Made by a program: the position numbers and the translations under genes. The notes under the pieces were generated by a model, which made no database searches, had not been told where the DNA came from, and saw only the letters and a program-made list of their open reading frames with translations. A stretch of 64,000 nt of DNA from Fratercula arctica. Taxonomy: Eukaryota; Chordata; Aves; Charadriiformes; Alcidae. Positions 54,946 through 64,000 of this stretch are shown one piece after another. The number at the start of each line of letters is the position of its first letter. The stretch's first letter is position 1. The DNA is taken from positions 17,358,100 through 17,422,099 of the forward strand of contig CANTUZ010000025.1 in the NCBI GenBank assembly GCA_947846985.1. Direction: 5' to 3'.

Positions 54946-56302
54946 GAATTCAGACACTGAAGTCTTCTAAAAGTGCAGTTTTCCCAAGCATTAGAAGAGA
55001 AATTAGTCCTGTGTCTCTCAAATGAGGACACTGTGCTTGAACGCTGTGTGTCCTATTAAGTCTAAAAGCTAAAAGTTCGTTATATAACAGTGGACTAGTT
55101 TTAGAAGATGTTAGGGAAAAAATAATTTCATGTATTCCTAGGGTGGGAGGTGGTGGGGGACTCAAATACTCTTAATGCGACTTTTTTTTTTCTTTCTTAG
55201 TTTCCTTTGTAAGTAGAGGGCTTTGGGGGTTGTACTAAGCCTGAACTTCTTGGGCTACTGAGTTCCTCTGTTCCCTAGGTATTAGCAAGGCACTGTTTGC
55301 CTTTCTTTATGGTACTTTTATTAAAATGAGCAAATGTTGAAAGAACTGCTGCTTTCAATTACATAGTCTGAAAGATCTGGGAAAAGATGCAAGTATAGGG
55401 ATTGACCTAAAACAGTGTTTCATCTTCTCTTCTAATGCTTTAGTATAACTCTTTTTTTTAATGTAACTTTGAGAGGAGAGATAATGCTGAAGAACTCTAG
55501 TAGATTTCGCCCCACTTTTCAAAATGCCTTGCTTTAATAGCGAGATGTACAAGATTTGAGTAACTTATTGTTGTCGCTTCATTTTTTCTTATTCTTTTTC
55601 AGATAACGTTGCTAAAAACATGTCTCAATTTTTTTAAAATTAAACTAGTTAGAATAAATGTTTAGAAAGTAGCTATTTCTGCAAAAGGTATGGTCACTCA
55701 CCATAGGAACAATCAAATATATATTCCAAAACTGACCGATCTGCATTTGGAAAATTTGTAAAGATGGATACAGATTTACTAGAGTTGTATGTCTGCAGGT
55801 CTAGTATCTGAGAACTTAGCAAAAGCTAGCTCTAAGAAAGCCTTTAAGACTATTTGAAAGCAAAAGAAGTAAATTTTGCAATCTTCAGATTTAAAAGCAT
55901 GTCCAAATGTATCAATTTTAGTACAGAAAAAAGAGAAGCAGAGTAGATAATAAGATACTAATGGTACTATGTTGCAGTACTGTCCGCTGATATTAGAACT
56001 CTTAGAGAGAAGAAGAATAGTTAACAGTGAAATAAAACAAATTAGTGTGGGCGTGGTACAAAAATATAAAATTCTAATTTAATTCTTTTGTGTAATCTCA
56101 TCAGTTAAATGTTAATTGATTTCTAGACTCGTCAATTGGAATCATTTTTAGGTGGAAGTCACAGTGTTCTAATGACACAACAATAAATCTGGGTTTTGTG
56201 CTTTTCTGTGACAAGCTATTTTTTAAACATTTTTTTTTCACTCAATATTAACTTATGTGTAAAGGGAGGTAAGTTACAATACTTTTTTTTTATTTTTGAC
56301 AG
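54946..56302. other. Non-coding intron-like stretch
   Basis: AT-rich intron between the two GKAP1 exons; ends in atttttgacag (56292-56302). Confidence 0.55.
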
Positions 56303-56367
56303 AAACTGAAGTAATCTCAGACTTGGTTACATGATGGAGGGTTTTTCAGGAGGGTGGAAGATGATGT
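56303..56367 (+). pseudogene. GKAP1: GKAP1 exon, left part, cut by provirus D
   Basis: Acceptor tttttgacag. The sequence encodes KTE..., then, after a frame change caused by a small indel at about 56311-56322, HDGGFFRRVEDDV, matching mammalian HDGGFFNRLEDDV. It is cut after gatgt (56363-56367), which is the provirus target duplication. The coding continues at 62516. Confidence 0.85.
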
Positions 56368-56957
56368 TGTCCTGGTTTGGGGTGGAGCGGAGCCAACTTT
56401 CTGTTCAGTGAGAGAGGCTCTTGCTCACACTTGCTGTGGCAACCAGGGACAGCTGACTTGGTTGTTTACCCTGTGGAGAGATCCCACCTGTGGGGAGGAG
56501 TGGACAGGGCAGGTGACCCAAACCTGACCAATAGAGTATTCCATCCCATCTGCCATGCTCAGTATAAAAGCTGAGGGACCAAAAGGATCAGGTTGCCTCT
56601 TTTTCAATGTCTCTCTTTCTTCAATGGCTGATGTCTGAGGAGGGCCCTGTCAGTTTGTCTGCCTTTGATCCCAATCAGTGTGATCTAGAGTCTGCTACCC
56701 ATTTGTCATTGAGTCCAGTCTGGAACTTCCCCAGTGCCTGCTGGTGACATCTCCCTGGGAGCTTGATATGGTTTTGTGTATGTTTGAATATATTTCATTA
56801 TTTCCTTTTTTATTTTATTATTAATATTTTATTAAAGCAGTTTAATTTTTTCTAAACTCACAAATCTCTTTATCTCTCTTCTTCCTCTCCTTGGAGCAAG
56901 AGGTGGGGGAGAGCATCTGCTGTCTTGTCATTGGTCATCTTAGCCCAAACCACGACA
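56368..56957 (+). repeat. 5' LTR of D
   Basis: 590 bp, TGTCCTGGTTTGGGG... to ...CCAAACCACGACA. CCAAT-like tgaccaatag at 56526-56535, TATA box AGTATAAAAG at 56561-56570, ATTAAAG polyadenylation-type signal near 56832. Confidence 0.88.
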
Positions 56958-56964
56958 GATTTAT

Positions 56965-56982
56965 TGGTGCCAAACACAGGGC
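56965..56982 (+). promoter_or_regulatory. D primer-binding site (Lys-like, diverged)
   Basis: TGGTGCCAAACACAGGGC, 7 bases after the LTR; matches the Lys1,2 site at 13 of 18 positions. Decayed, or a different Lys-family primer. Confidence 0.6.
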
Positions 56983-57006
56983 ACAAGCTTCCAGCTTGCT
57001 CAGGGA

Positions 57007-58770
57007 ATGTTGTTCTTAAGTGAAATGTTGTATTGTGCCTTTAGAGAGCTTAGTTTGAAGTTAATAGATACAATGCTGCTTAACCTGCTGAATATGTTGC
57101 ATGGTTTACTTGCTCTTTGTATTTGTATGTGGTGGTTTAAATATGCTATTTTTGTATGGTTTGGCATTCAGATGTATAATATGGTTACTTGGATAATGTC
57201 TCTACCTGCCTATCTTGGGAATCATGTGATGGATTCTGTTGCTAATTACACTTTTGGTTTCACTTGGGAAAGGTTTATTTTGCTCTTCAGTGCTTATGTC
57301 AAAGAACTAGGGGATGGAAACCTTTTGGGCTGCTTAGAAAATGAATGTTACTTTAAAAAGCTTGTGATTTTGTTGCTGGTTCTGCTGAATGTGTTGCAGG
57401 GGTGGGTATTGTGCTATGTGTTGCTGCTACTCATATCCCACAGGCCAATTCACAGCTGGCACAGACACAAACCACTCCCCAAGCTACTGCCCCATCAGCA
57501 CCAGCCACTGCTGTCACTACTCCAGCTGCTTCAACAATGAGTGTTGCTGCTACACAAACTCCAACGGAACCAGTACAAGTTGCCCCAGTGACCAGGAAGC
57601 AGAAAAGGAAATCAGCTTGTTCCCCTGCCCCTTGTGACAAAGATCAGCACAAACTAGACAGCAGGGGAGAGAGTTCTTCTGACAAAGATGAAGGACAGGG
57701 TCCTTTTAAAGCAGCTCCAGGAGAGAGTCCTTCTTGAGCAGCATTAACACAGGAGAAGGACTTAGATGTAGAGATAATTGTTAAATCCTTCTCTATGAAG
57801 GATTTGAGAAACATGAGGAAGGACTTTAGTCATCAAGAAGGGGAGGCACTTAGTTCCTGGTTGCTCTGATGCTGGAACAATGGGGCTCATTCCATAGACT
57901 TAGATGGTAGAGAAGCTAGGCAGTTGGGAAACCTGGCCAGAGATGGAGGTATTGATAAAGCAATTGGAAGAAAATCAAACACTGTCTCTGGAGGTGACTG
58001 CTATCAGCTGTAAAGGGCAGGTACCCCTTCAAGGATGATACCAAATGCTGTCCAAGTAAATGAACCAGTATGGAAAAAGGTATCAAGTACCTGAGGACAC
58101 TGTCTGTGCAAGAGGGGGTTTATGGTGACTGGCAAGTGAATGTAGACCCTGATGAAATGCTGTGCAAAGGATCTTTGCTAAGGAAGTTTGTGCAGAGTGC
58201 ACCATTGATGTATTCCCATACATTGTCAACAATGGTTTGGGGAGGATCCGATGCTGATACACCAACTGTAAATGAAGTGACTAATAACATGCAACAGTAT
58301 GAAGACAGTCTCTCTCATCCCCTCACTGTGGCAGCTGTGGAAAAAGTGAATGAGAAAACAGAGGAAATGACCAAGACAATAGCTGAGCAAAATGAGGAAA
58401 TAGCTAAGTAGAATGACAAACTGTTTGAAAAACTGTCTGGGATGGAGAAAGAATCCCACTCTTCCCCTCAACAGACCCACATCTCAGTCATTCAGAAAAA
58501 AAATGCCCTCCTACAAAACCCATTCAAGAGAAACAGGACCTGCTCCAGGATTTTGTGCAGCTTTGCCTATGGAACTACAGAGATGACATGAGTAAGTGGG
58601 ATAAAAAAAAACCTACCCTGACCCTACAGGCACGGGTGCTTGAATTGCAAGGTAAAGCAGATGGAAGAAAGAATTTCTGCAGGAGGGTGGCTGCTCCAGT
58701 CCATGGTAAGAGATTTTCTGGACTGTGTAGGAACTCATCTTCTAATTATAAATGTTGTCCTCAACATTAG
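57007..58770 (+). pseudogene. gag: D gag
   Basis: Starts ATG 57007. The N-terminal frame (57007-57540) is hydrophobic (LLNLLNMLHGLLALCICMWW; IMSLPAYLGNHVMDSV; KLVILLLVLLNVLQG), paralleling B1. After a frameshift near 57400 come an Ala/Thr/Pro tract, a basic patch (RKQKRKSA), an acidic patch, the capsid-like half (SFSMKDLRNMRKDF, REARQLGNLARDGG, MEKGIKYLRTLS at 58070) and a predicted coiled coil (EKVNEKTEEMTKTIAEQNEE). Several stops (57736, 57866, 58409) and frameshifts. Ends at TAG 58768-58770, homologous to the B1 gag stop. Confidence 0.8.
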
Positions 58771-61719
58771 GGTTGCCCTGCCTCCAGCCAGGAGGAGGAG
58801 AGGGACAACAGAGTTTATTGGACTGTGTGGATTCGATGGCCTGGCACACATCAGAGCCACAAAAGTATAAAGCCCTGGTGGACACTGGTGCACAGTGCAC
58901 CCTATTGCCATCAAATCATAAAGGGGCAGAATCTGTTACTATTTCTGGAGTGACAGGCGGGTCTCAAGAACTGACTGTACTGGAGGCTGAAGTGAGCCTG
59001 AATGGGAATAAATGGGAGAAGCACCCCATTGTCACTGGTCCAAATGCTCCATGCATCCTTGGCATAGACTGCCTTAAGAAAGGGTATTTCAAAGACCCGA
59101 AACGGTATCGGTGGGCTTTTGGTATAGCAGCTGTAGAGACTGAGGACATTACACAGCTGTCTACCTTACCTGGCCTTTCAGATGACCCTTCTGTGGTGGG
59201 ACTGCTGAAGGTTAAAGAACAGCAGGTGCCAATTGCTACTGCCATGGTGCATTGATGACAGTATTGCACCAACTGAGACTCCCTGATTCCCGTCCAGAAC
59301 CTGATTCGTCAGCTGGAGACCCAAGCAGTGATCAGCAAGACTTGGTCACCCTTTAACAGCCCTATATGGCCAGTGCAAAAGTCTGATGGAGAGTGGAGAT
59401 TAACAGTAGACTATCGTGGCCTGAATGAGGTCACGCCACCACTGAGTGCTGCTGTGCCAGACATGCTAGAACTGCAGTATGAACTGGAGTCAAAGGCAGC
59501 CAAGTGGTATGCCACGATTGACATTGCTAATGCCTTTTTCTCAATCCCTTTGGCAGCAGAGTGCAGGCCACAGTTTGCTTTCACTTGGAGGGGCATCCAG
59601 TACACCTGGAATCGACTGCCCCAGGGGTGGAAGCACAGCCCCACCATTTGCCATGGACTGATCCAGACTGCACTGGAGAAGGGTGAAGCTCCAGAACACC
59701 TGCAATACATTGATGACATCATTGTGTGGGGTAATACAGCAGCAGAAGTTTTCAAGAAAGGTAAGAAAATAATCAAGATTCTTCTGAAAGCAGGTTTTTC
59801 TGTAAAAAGAGGTAAGGTCAAGGGACCTGTAGAAGACATCCAGTTCTTGGGAATTAAATGGCAAGATGGTTGTTGTCAGATCCCAATGGATGTGTTTAAC
59901 AAAATAACAACTATGTCCCCACCTACTAACGAAAAGGAAACACAAGCCTTCTTAGGTGTTGTGGGTTTCTGGAGAATGCATATTCCAGGTTATAGTCAGG
60001 TTGTGAAACCTCTCTATGAAGTTACTCAAAAGAAAAATGAGTTTATGTGGGGTCCTGAGCAACGACAGGCCTTTGAGCAAATTAAACAAGAGATTGTGCA
60101 TGCAGTAGCCCTTGGACCAGTCCAAACAGGATGGGACATTAAAAATGTGCTCTACAGTGCAGCTGGGGACAATGGCCCTACCTGGAGCCTCTGGCAGAAA
60201 GCACCAGGGGAGACTCAAGGTCGACCCCTGGGATTCTGGAGTTGAGGCTATAAAGGCTCTGAGGTCAACTATACCCCAACTGAGAAAGGAATCTTGGCAG
60301 CATATGAAGGAGTTAGAGCTGCTTCAGAGGTAATTGGTACTGAAGCACAGCTCCTCCTGGTGCCCCGATCACCAGTGCTGGGCTGGATGTTCAAGGGTAA
60401 AGTTCCTTCTACTCCTCATGCCACCGATGCTACCTGGAGTAAGTGGGTTGCCTTAATCACTCAGCGAGCTCTACTAGGAAACCCAAATCGTCCAGGAATT
60501 GTAGAAGTGATCACAAACTGGCCCAAAGGCAAAGATTCCAGAATGCCACTAGAGGAGGTGGTGACTCGTGCTGAGGAAGCCCTACCATATAATGAACTCT
60601 CAGATAATGAGAAACAGTATGCCTTGTTCACTGATGGATCTTTTTGTATTGTAGGAAAGCATTGAAGGTGGAAAGCTACTGTATGGAGTTCAAGATATTG
60701 CTGACTGGCTAGGGAAACTAGTCGTGAAGGTACACCATGTAGATGCCTACATACCCATGAGTTAGGCCACTGAGGAACACTGAAAGAATCAGCAAGTGGA
60801 TCAGGCAGCTAAGATTTTCCAGACAGATTTGGACTGGGAACATAAAGGTGAACTATTTTTAGCTTGGTGGGCCCATGATACTTCAGGTCATCAAGGAAGG
60901 GATGCAACATATAAATGGGCCTTTGACTGAGGGATGGGTTTAACTATGGGCACTATTGCACAGGTTATCCATGACTGTGAGACATGTGCCACAATCAAGC
61001 AACCTAAAAGGTTAAAACCTTTGCGGTATGGGGGATGATGGTTAAAATATAAATTTGGGGAGGCTTTGCAAGTTGACTATATCGCATTCCCTCATACCTG
61101 CCAGGGTAAGTGTTATGTGCTTACAGTGGTGGAAACAAGCACCAGATGGTTGGAAACCTATGCTGTGCCCCGTGCCACTGTCTGGAATACCATCCTGGGC
61201 CTTGAAAGGCAAGTCTTGTGGCGACATGGTACTCCAGAAAGAATTGAGTCAGACAGTGGGACTCATTTCAAAAACAGTCTTATAAGTAATTGGGCAAAAG
61301 AACATGGTGTTGAGTGTGTATATCATATCCCCTATCATGCACCAGCTTCAGGCAAAATTGAGTGATATAATGGATTGTTAAAAAGTACTCTGAAAGCAAT
61401 GGGTGGTGGAACCTTTAAAAATTGGGACAAGCATTTAGCACAAGCTACCTGGCTAGTTAACACCAGGGCATCCATCAATTGAGCTTGTCCTGCTCAATCA
61501 GACCTTTTACATATAGTAGAAGGGGATAAAGTCCCTGTGGTGCATGAAAGCAATACGCTAGGGAAAACTGTTTGGGTTTTTCCTGCCTCAGGCAAAGGCA
61601 AACCCATTCATGGGACTGTGTTTGCTCAGGGACTTGGATGTACTTGGGTAATGCTGAAGAATGGAGTTCAATGTGTGCCTCAAGGAAATTTGACCCTGGG
61701 TGAGAATACTCAATCCTGA
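58771..61719 (+). pseudogene. pol: D pro-pol
   Basis: Pieces in order: protease with DTG (58881-58889) in frame 58752-59255; RT in 59328-60245 with YIDD at 59706-59717 and LPQGW; RNase H start in 60294-60665 (FTDGSF); then an internal deletion of about 70 codons that removes the central RNase H catalytic residues and shifts the frame; integrase zinc-finger region with stops (about 60850-61010); integrase core 61066-61365 with Asp (VDYIAF), Asp (IESDSG) and Glu (KIE) just before a stop; C-terminal domain 61366-61719 ending ENTQS. Several stops sit where B1 has sense codons, for example TGA at 60243-60245, where B1 has Arg. Dead enzyme. Confidence 0.85.
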
Positions 61720-61900
61720 GTCTGCTATAGTAGATGAGGCTCTGCAATTATGAACTAAATGGACTTAGCAAACTTTTCTGTGTAAAGATAAATCATGAAT
61801 GAGTGATCTGTGTATATATATCTGTACATGTATATATTTGATGGATAAGAAGTATTAGAGATCTGAGCATAATGCAGTTCATATGGAATAAGATGTGGAA
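61720..61900 (+). other. D 3' non-coding region
   Basis: Between the pol stop and the 3' LTR; no env. Ends GGAATAAGATGTGGAA, a decayed polypurine tract. Confidence 0.65.
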
Positions 61901-62515
61901 TGTCCTGGTTTGGGGTGGAGCAGGGCCAACTTTCTGTTCAGTGAGAGAGGCTCTTGCTTATACTTGTTGCTGTGGCAACCGGGGTCAGCTGACTTGGTTG
62001 TTTACCCTGTGGAGGGGTTGTACCTGCTGGGAGGAGCGGACAGGTCAGGTGACCCAAAACTGACCAATAGGGTATTCCATCCCATCTGCCATGCTCAGTA
62101 TAAAAGTTGAGGGATCAAAGGGGTCAGTTGGGCTCTTCTTGGATGGATTTTCTTCAATGGCTCTCTTTATTTGATGACTGATGGCCAAGGAGGACCCTGT
62201 CAGTTTGTCTGCCTTTGATCCCAATCAGTGTGATCTGGAATCCAGTTCCCATTTGTCACTGACACCAGTCTGGAACTTTCCCAGTGCCTGCTGGTGACAT
62301 CTCCCTGGCAGCTTGATAGGGTTTTTTATATCTTTGTAGATATTGTATCTCTTTCATTATTTCCTTTTTATTTTATTATTAATATTTCATTAAAGTAGTT
62401 TAGTTTTTTCTAAACTCATAAATATCTTTATCTCTCTTCTTCCTTTCCTTGGAGAAAGAGGTGGGGGAGAGCATCTGTTGTCTTGTCATTGGCCAACTCG
62501 GCCCAAACCATGACA
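61901..62515 (+). repeat. 3' LTR of D
   Basis: 615 bp, TGTCCTGGTTTGGGG... to ...CCAAACCATGACA; TATA box at about 62097-62106. Confidence 0.88.
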
Positions 62516-62598
62516 GATGTTCACAAAATACTTAAAGGAGATAACAGCTTACCAATTACAGTGGAATGGATAACTGTACATCTCATGAATGCAACCAG
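62516..62598 (+). pseudogene. GKAP1: GKAP1 exon, right part
   Basis: Begins with the second gatgt copy and reads DVHKIL; after a loss of about 10 bases near 62535-62545 it reads QLTNYSGMDNCTSHECNQ in another frame, matching mammalian EQLTEYNGTDNCTAHEHNQ. After AACCAG the expected gt donor reads gc (62599-62600), so it is either a GC donor or a mutated site. The remaining GKAP1 exons (coiled-coil C-terminus) were not found in 62599-64000. Confidence 0.8.
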
Positions 62599-63315
62599 GC
62601 ATGGGAGTCACTTTAAAGTGAAGAAAGCTGCCTAATGAAACTTCTTTAATGATTAGAAGACAGCACCTGATTAGACGATATCGTGAATCAAAAGCATGAT
62701 AATCTTAAAAGAGCATTTTAAAAAAAAGTTTGTATTTCTCTTTTACTGGAAGAGGTATTTAAATCACTTAGTGTTTTGTGGTTTTTTTAACAGAAAAGAC
62801 TTGTGATATTGAAATATTTTTTGCTTCATAGAACATGCCAAAGAATGATATTAAAATGCAACTGATTAATTCCAATAATCATTGTGCTTAAAACATGACT
62901 GAGCAGTTGAAGTAGACTTTTCTTTACTAGTGACTTGATTTCTTCTGGATTGATTTTACTATAATCTCTGTTCGGACCCTCAAGGAAGCTGTTTAGTTCA
63001 GAGCTGTGCTTTGAACTGTTGGAAATGTAATACTACACCTAAGCAAGTCTTTTGTCATACAATGAATAGGGCCGACTAAGCTAATATTCAGAATGTATTA
63101 TATATGTAACTCTGTGATAACTTTCTTTTGTTGCAACACTATTCATAGTTTTTATAATTCAGAGCTTGGTGTCAAAGATTGAATATATAATATATAAGTA
63201 AATTTACTGGTATCTTTATACTTTTTACCTGTAGTTATCCTTTAATATTCCTCATCTTGCATGAAGTTGTCTGTGAGACCAGGCACACTAAATATGTTTA
63301 TAAAATTGCCATTGC
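62599..63315. other. Non-coding, probable GKAP1 intron
   Basis: AT-rich; no exon or element recognised. Confidence 0.5.
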
Positions 63316-63408
63316 TTTGAGCAGCCTGGTCTAGTGGGAGGTGTCCCTGCCCAGGGCAGGGGGGTTGGAACTAGATGATCTTTAAGGTGCCTTCCAACCC
63401 ATTCTATA
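63316..63408 (+). mobile_element. CR1 3' end fragment
   Basis: gagcagcctggtctagtggg ... ggggttggaactagatgatc ... ccttccaacccattctat: the last ~90 bp of a CR1 3' region. Confidence 0.8.
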
Positions 63409-64000
63409 AGAACATCCACACTGGTAAGAACTAATGTGCACATAGAGAGGTGGATGAAAAAGAGGCTAGCCTATTTAAATTAAAATTTTAAGTTAAAATT
63501 TCCTACTTTGAGTTTAGAGTAAATACAATGCATCAGCATTCCTCAGCAGGTGATAACTGGGACTCGAAGGGAGTTGACTTGCCCTGGCCTTCCAGTCCTC
63601 AAGGTGTTTGCCTGAGCGGCATCCCAACTCAGGGGAGTTGCTGACCACAACCTGCTGTGATCCAGGAGAGCTCAAAGGATCTTGCTAGAATTGCTATGTA
63701 TAGGATCCGAGATAATTGACTTTTGTCAGGTATTTTTCCACTCCGGCCCAACTTGGATGATGGAATATTCCAGTACTTTCCATCAGTTGTGCAAGTCCAG
63801 AACTTGCTAGATCTGCAAGTTCTGGTATCATCTCCCTTTGGGCTATGATCCAGGTACAGATGTACTAGGTTGTCAGGGAGTGCTAGTCCCAAGTGATAGG
63901 GGAAGCAGGACCCAGGTGCATTAAGGGAGTGCCTTAATGCTCTGGTCCTTTATCTTTTGCAATTCATGCCTGACATCTCCTAGGTTGGTATGCGAGCCAG
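63409..64000. other. Unassigned segment
   Basis: From about 63530 the composition becomes more GC-balanced and non-intron-like (for example gagcggcatcccaactcagg). An 87-codon - strand frame (63892-63629) shows no family features. May be a repeat or LTR fragment; not recognised. Confidence 0.35.

Larger units (their letters stand above)
56368..62515 (+). mobile_element. ERV-L-like provirus D, full-length, env-less
   Basis: 6,148 bp: 5' LTR 56368-56957, primer-binding site 56965-56982, gag 57007-58770, pro-pol 58771-61719, 3' non-coding, 3' LTR 61901-62515. Perfect 5-bp target duplication gatgt (56363-56367 and 62516-62520). Related to B1 in gene order, pol sequence and hydrophobic Gag start but a different subfamily, with longer LTRs. 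Roughly 10% LTR divergence by eye and many stops make it older than B1. Confidence 0.9.

Noticed and set aside
55600..55640. Possible GKAP1 exon after ttctttttcag at 55594-55604
   Set aside because: Downstream codons (NVAKNMSQFF then stop) do not match GKAP1, and no donor follows.

Overview
This window reads as bird nuclear DNA packed with retroelements. It holds many CR1 LINE copies ending in the avian-type 3' octamer repeat (attctatga), long terminal repeats from several endogenous retrovirus (ERV) families, and two large env-less ERV-L-like proviruses. There is no bacterial, plasmid or CRISPR-like organisation. The only host gene I recognise is a broken, spliced copy of GKAP1 (G-kinase-anchoring protein 1) on the + strand: exons at 23095-23353, 24362-24508, 54131-54263, and a last exon split between 56303-56367 and 62516-62598. 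From general knowledge, human 9q21 (which holds GKAP1) corresponds to the avian Z chromosome. A decayed spliced copy buried in ERVs therefore fits a W-linked gametolog in a female bird. That chromosome assignment is inference.

Layout. 1-2066: class II (alpha/beta-like) ERV remnant with RNase H end, integrase, a gp37-like env transmembrane remnant and a truncated 3' LTR. 2083-11700: a nest in which an integrase fragment of a second class II ERV (A, + strand) is split by ERV-L-like provirus B1 (2527-9177, - strand, 5-bp target duplication). B1 is itself split at its 3' LTR/polypurine junction by a solo LTR (2864-3216, 6-bp duplication). A's 3' LTR abuts the gag of a second B-type provirus, B2 (9875-11700). 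13262-15131: LTR fragments. 15537-20112: a nearly full-length CR1 on the - strand. 20235-20990: CR1 3' part. 23095-24508: GKAP1 exons 2 and 3, with a solo LTR at the exon 2 donor. 24548-54130: a roughly 30-kb intron filled with CR1 copies, solo LTRs, an LTR carrying a gag segment, and a deleted mini-provirus (E, 48482-50368). 54131-62598: two more GKAP1 exons, the second cut in two by ERV-L-like provirus D (56368-62515, 5-bp target duplication).

The B, D and E elements share one plan: LTR, a Lys-type or Lys-like primer-binding site, gag with a hydrophobic N-terminus, pro-RT-RNase H-integrase, no env, polypurine tract, LTR. In B1 and D a single in-frame TAG separates gag from pro. All coding regions seen are interrupted, so nothing here looks like an intact working gene except possibly single CR1 domains. 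Copy comparisons were made by eye; no alignment or database search was run.
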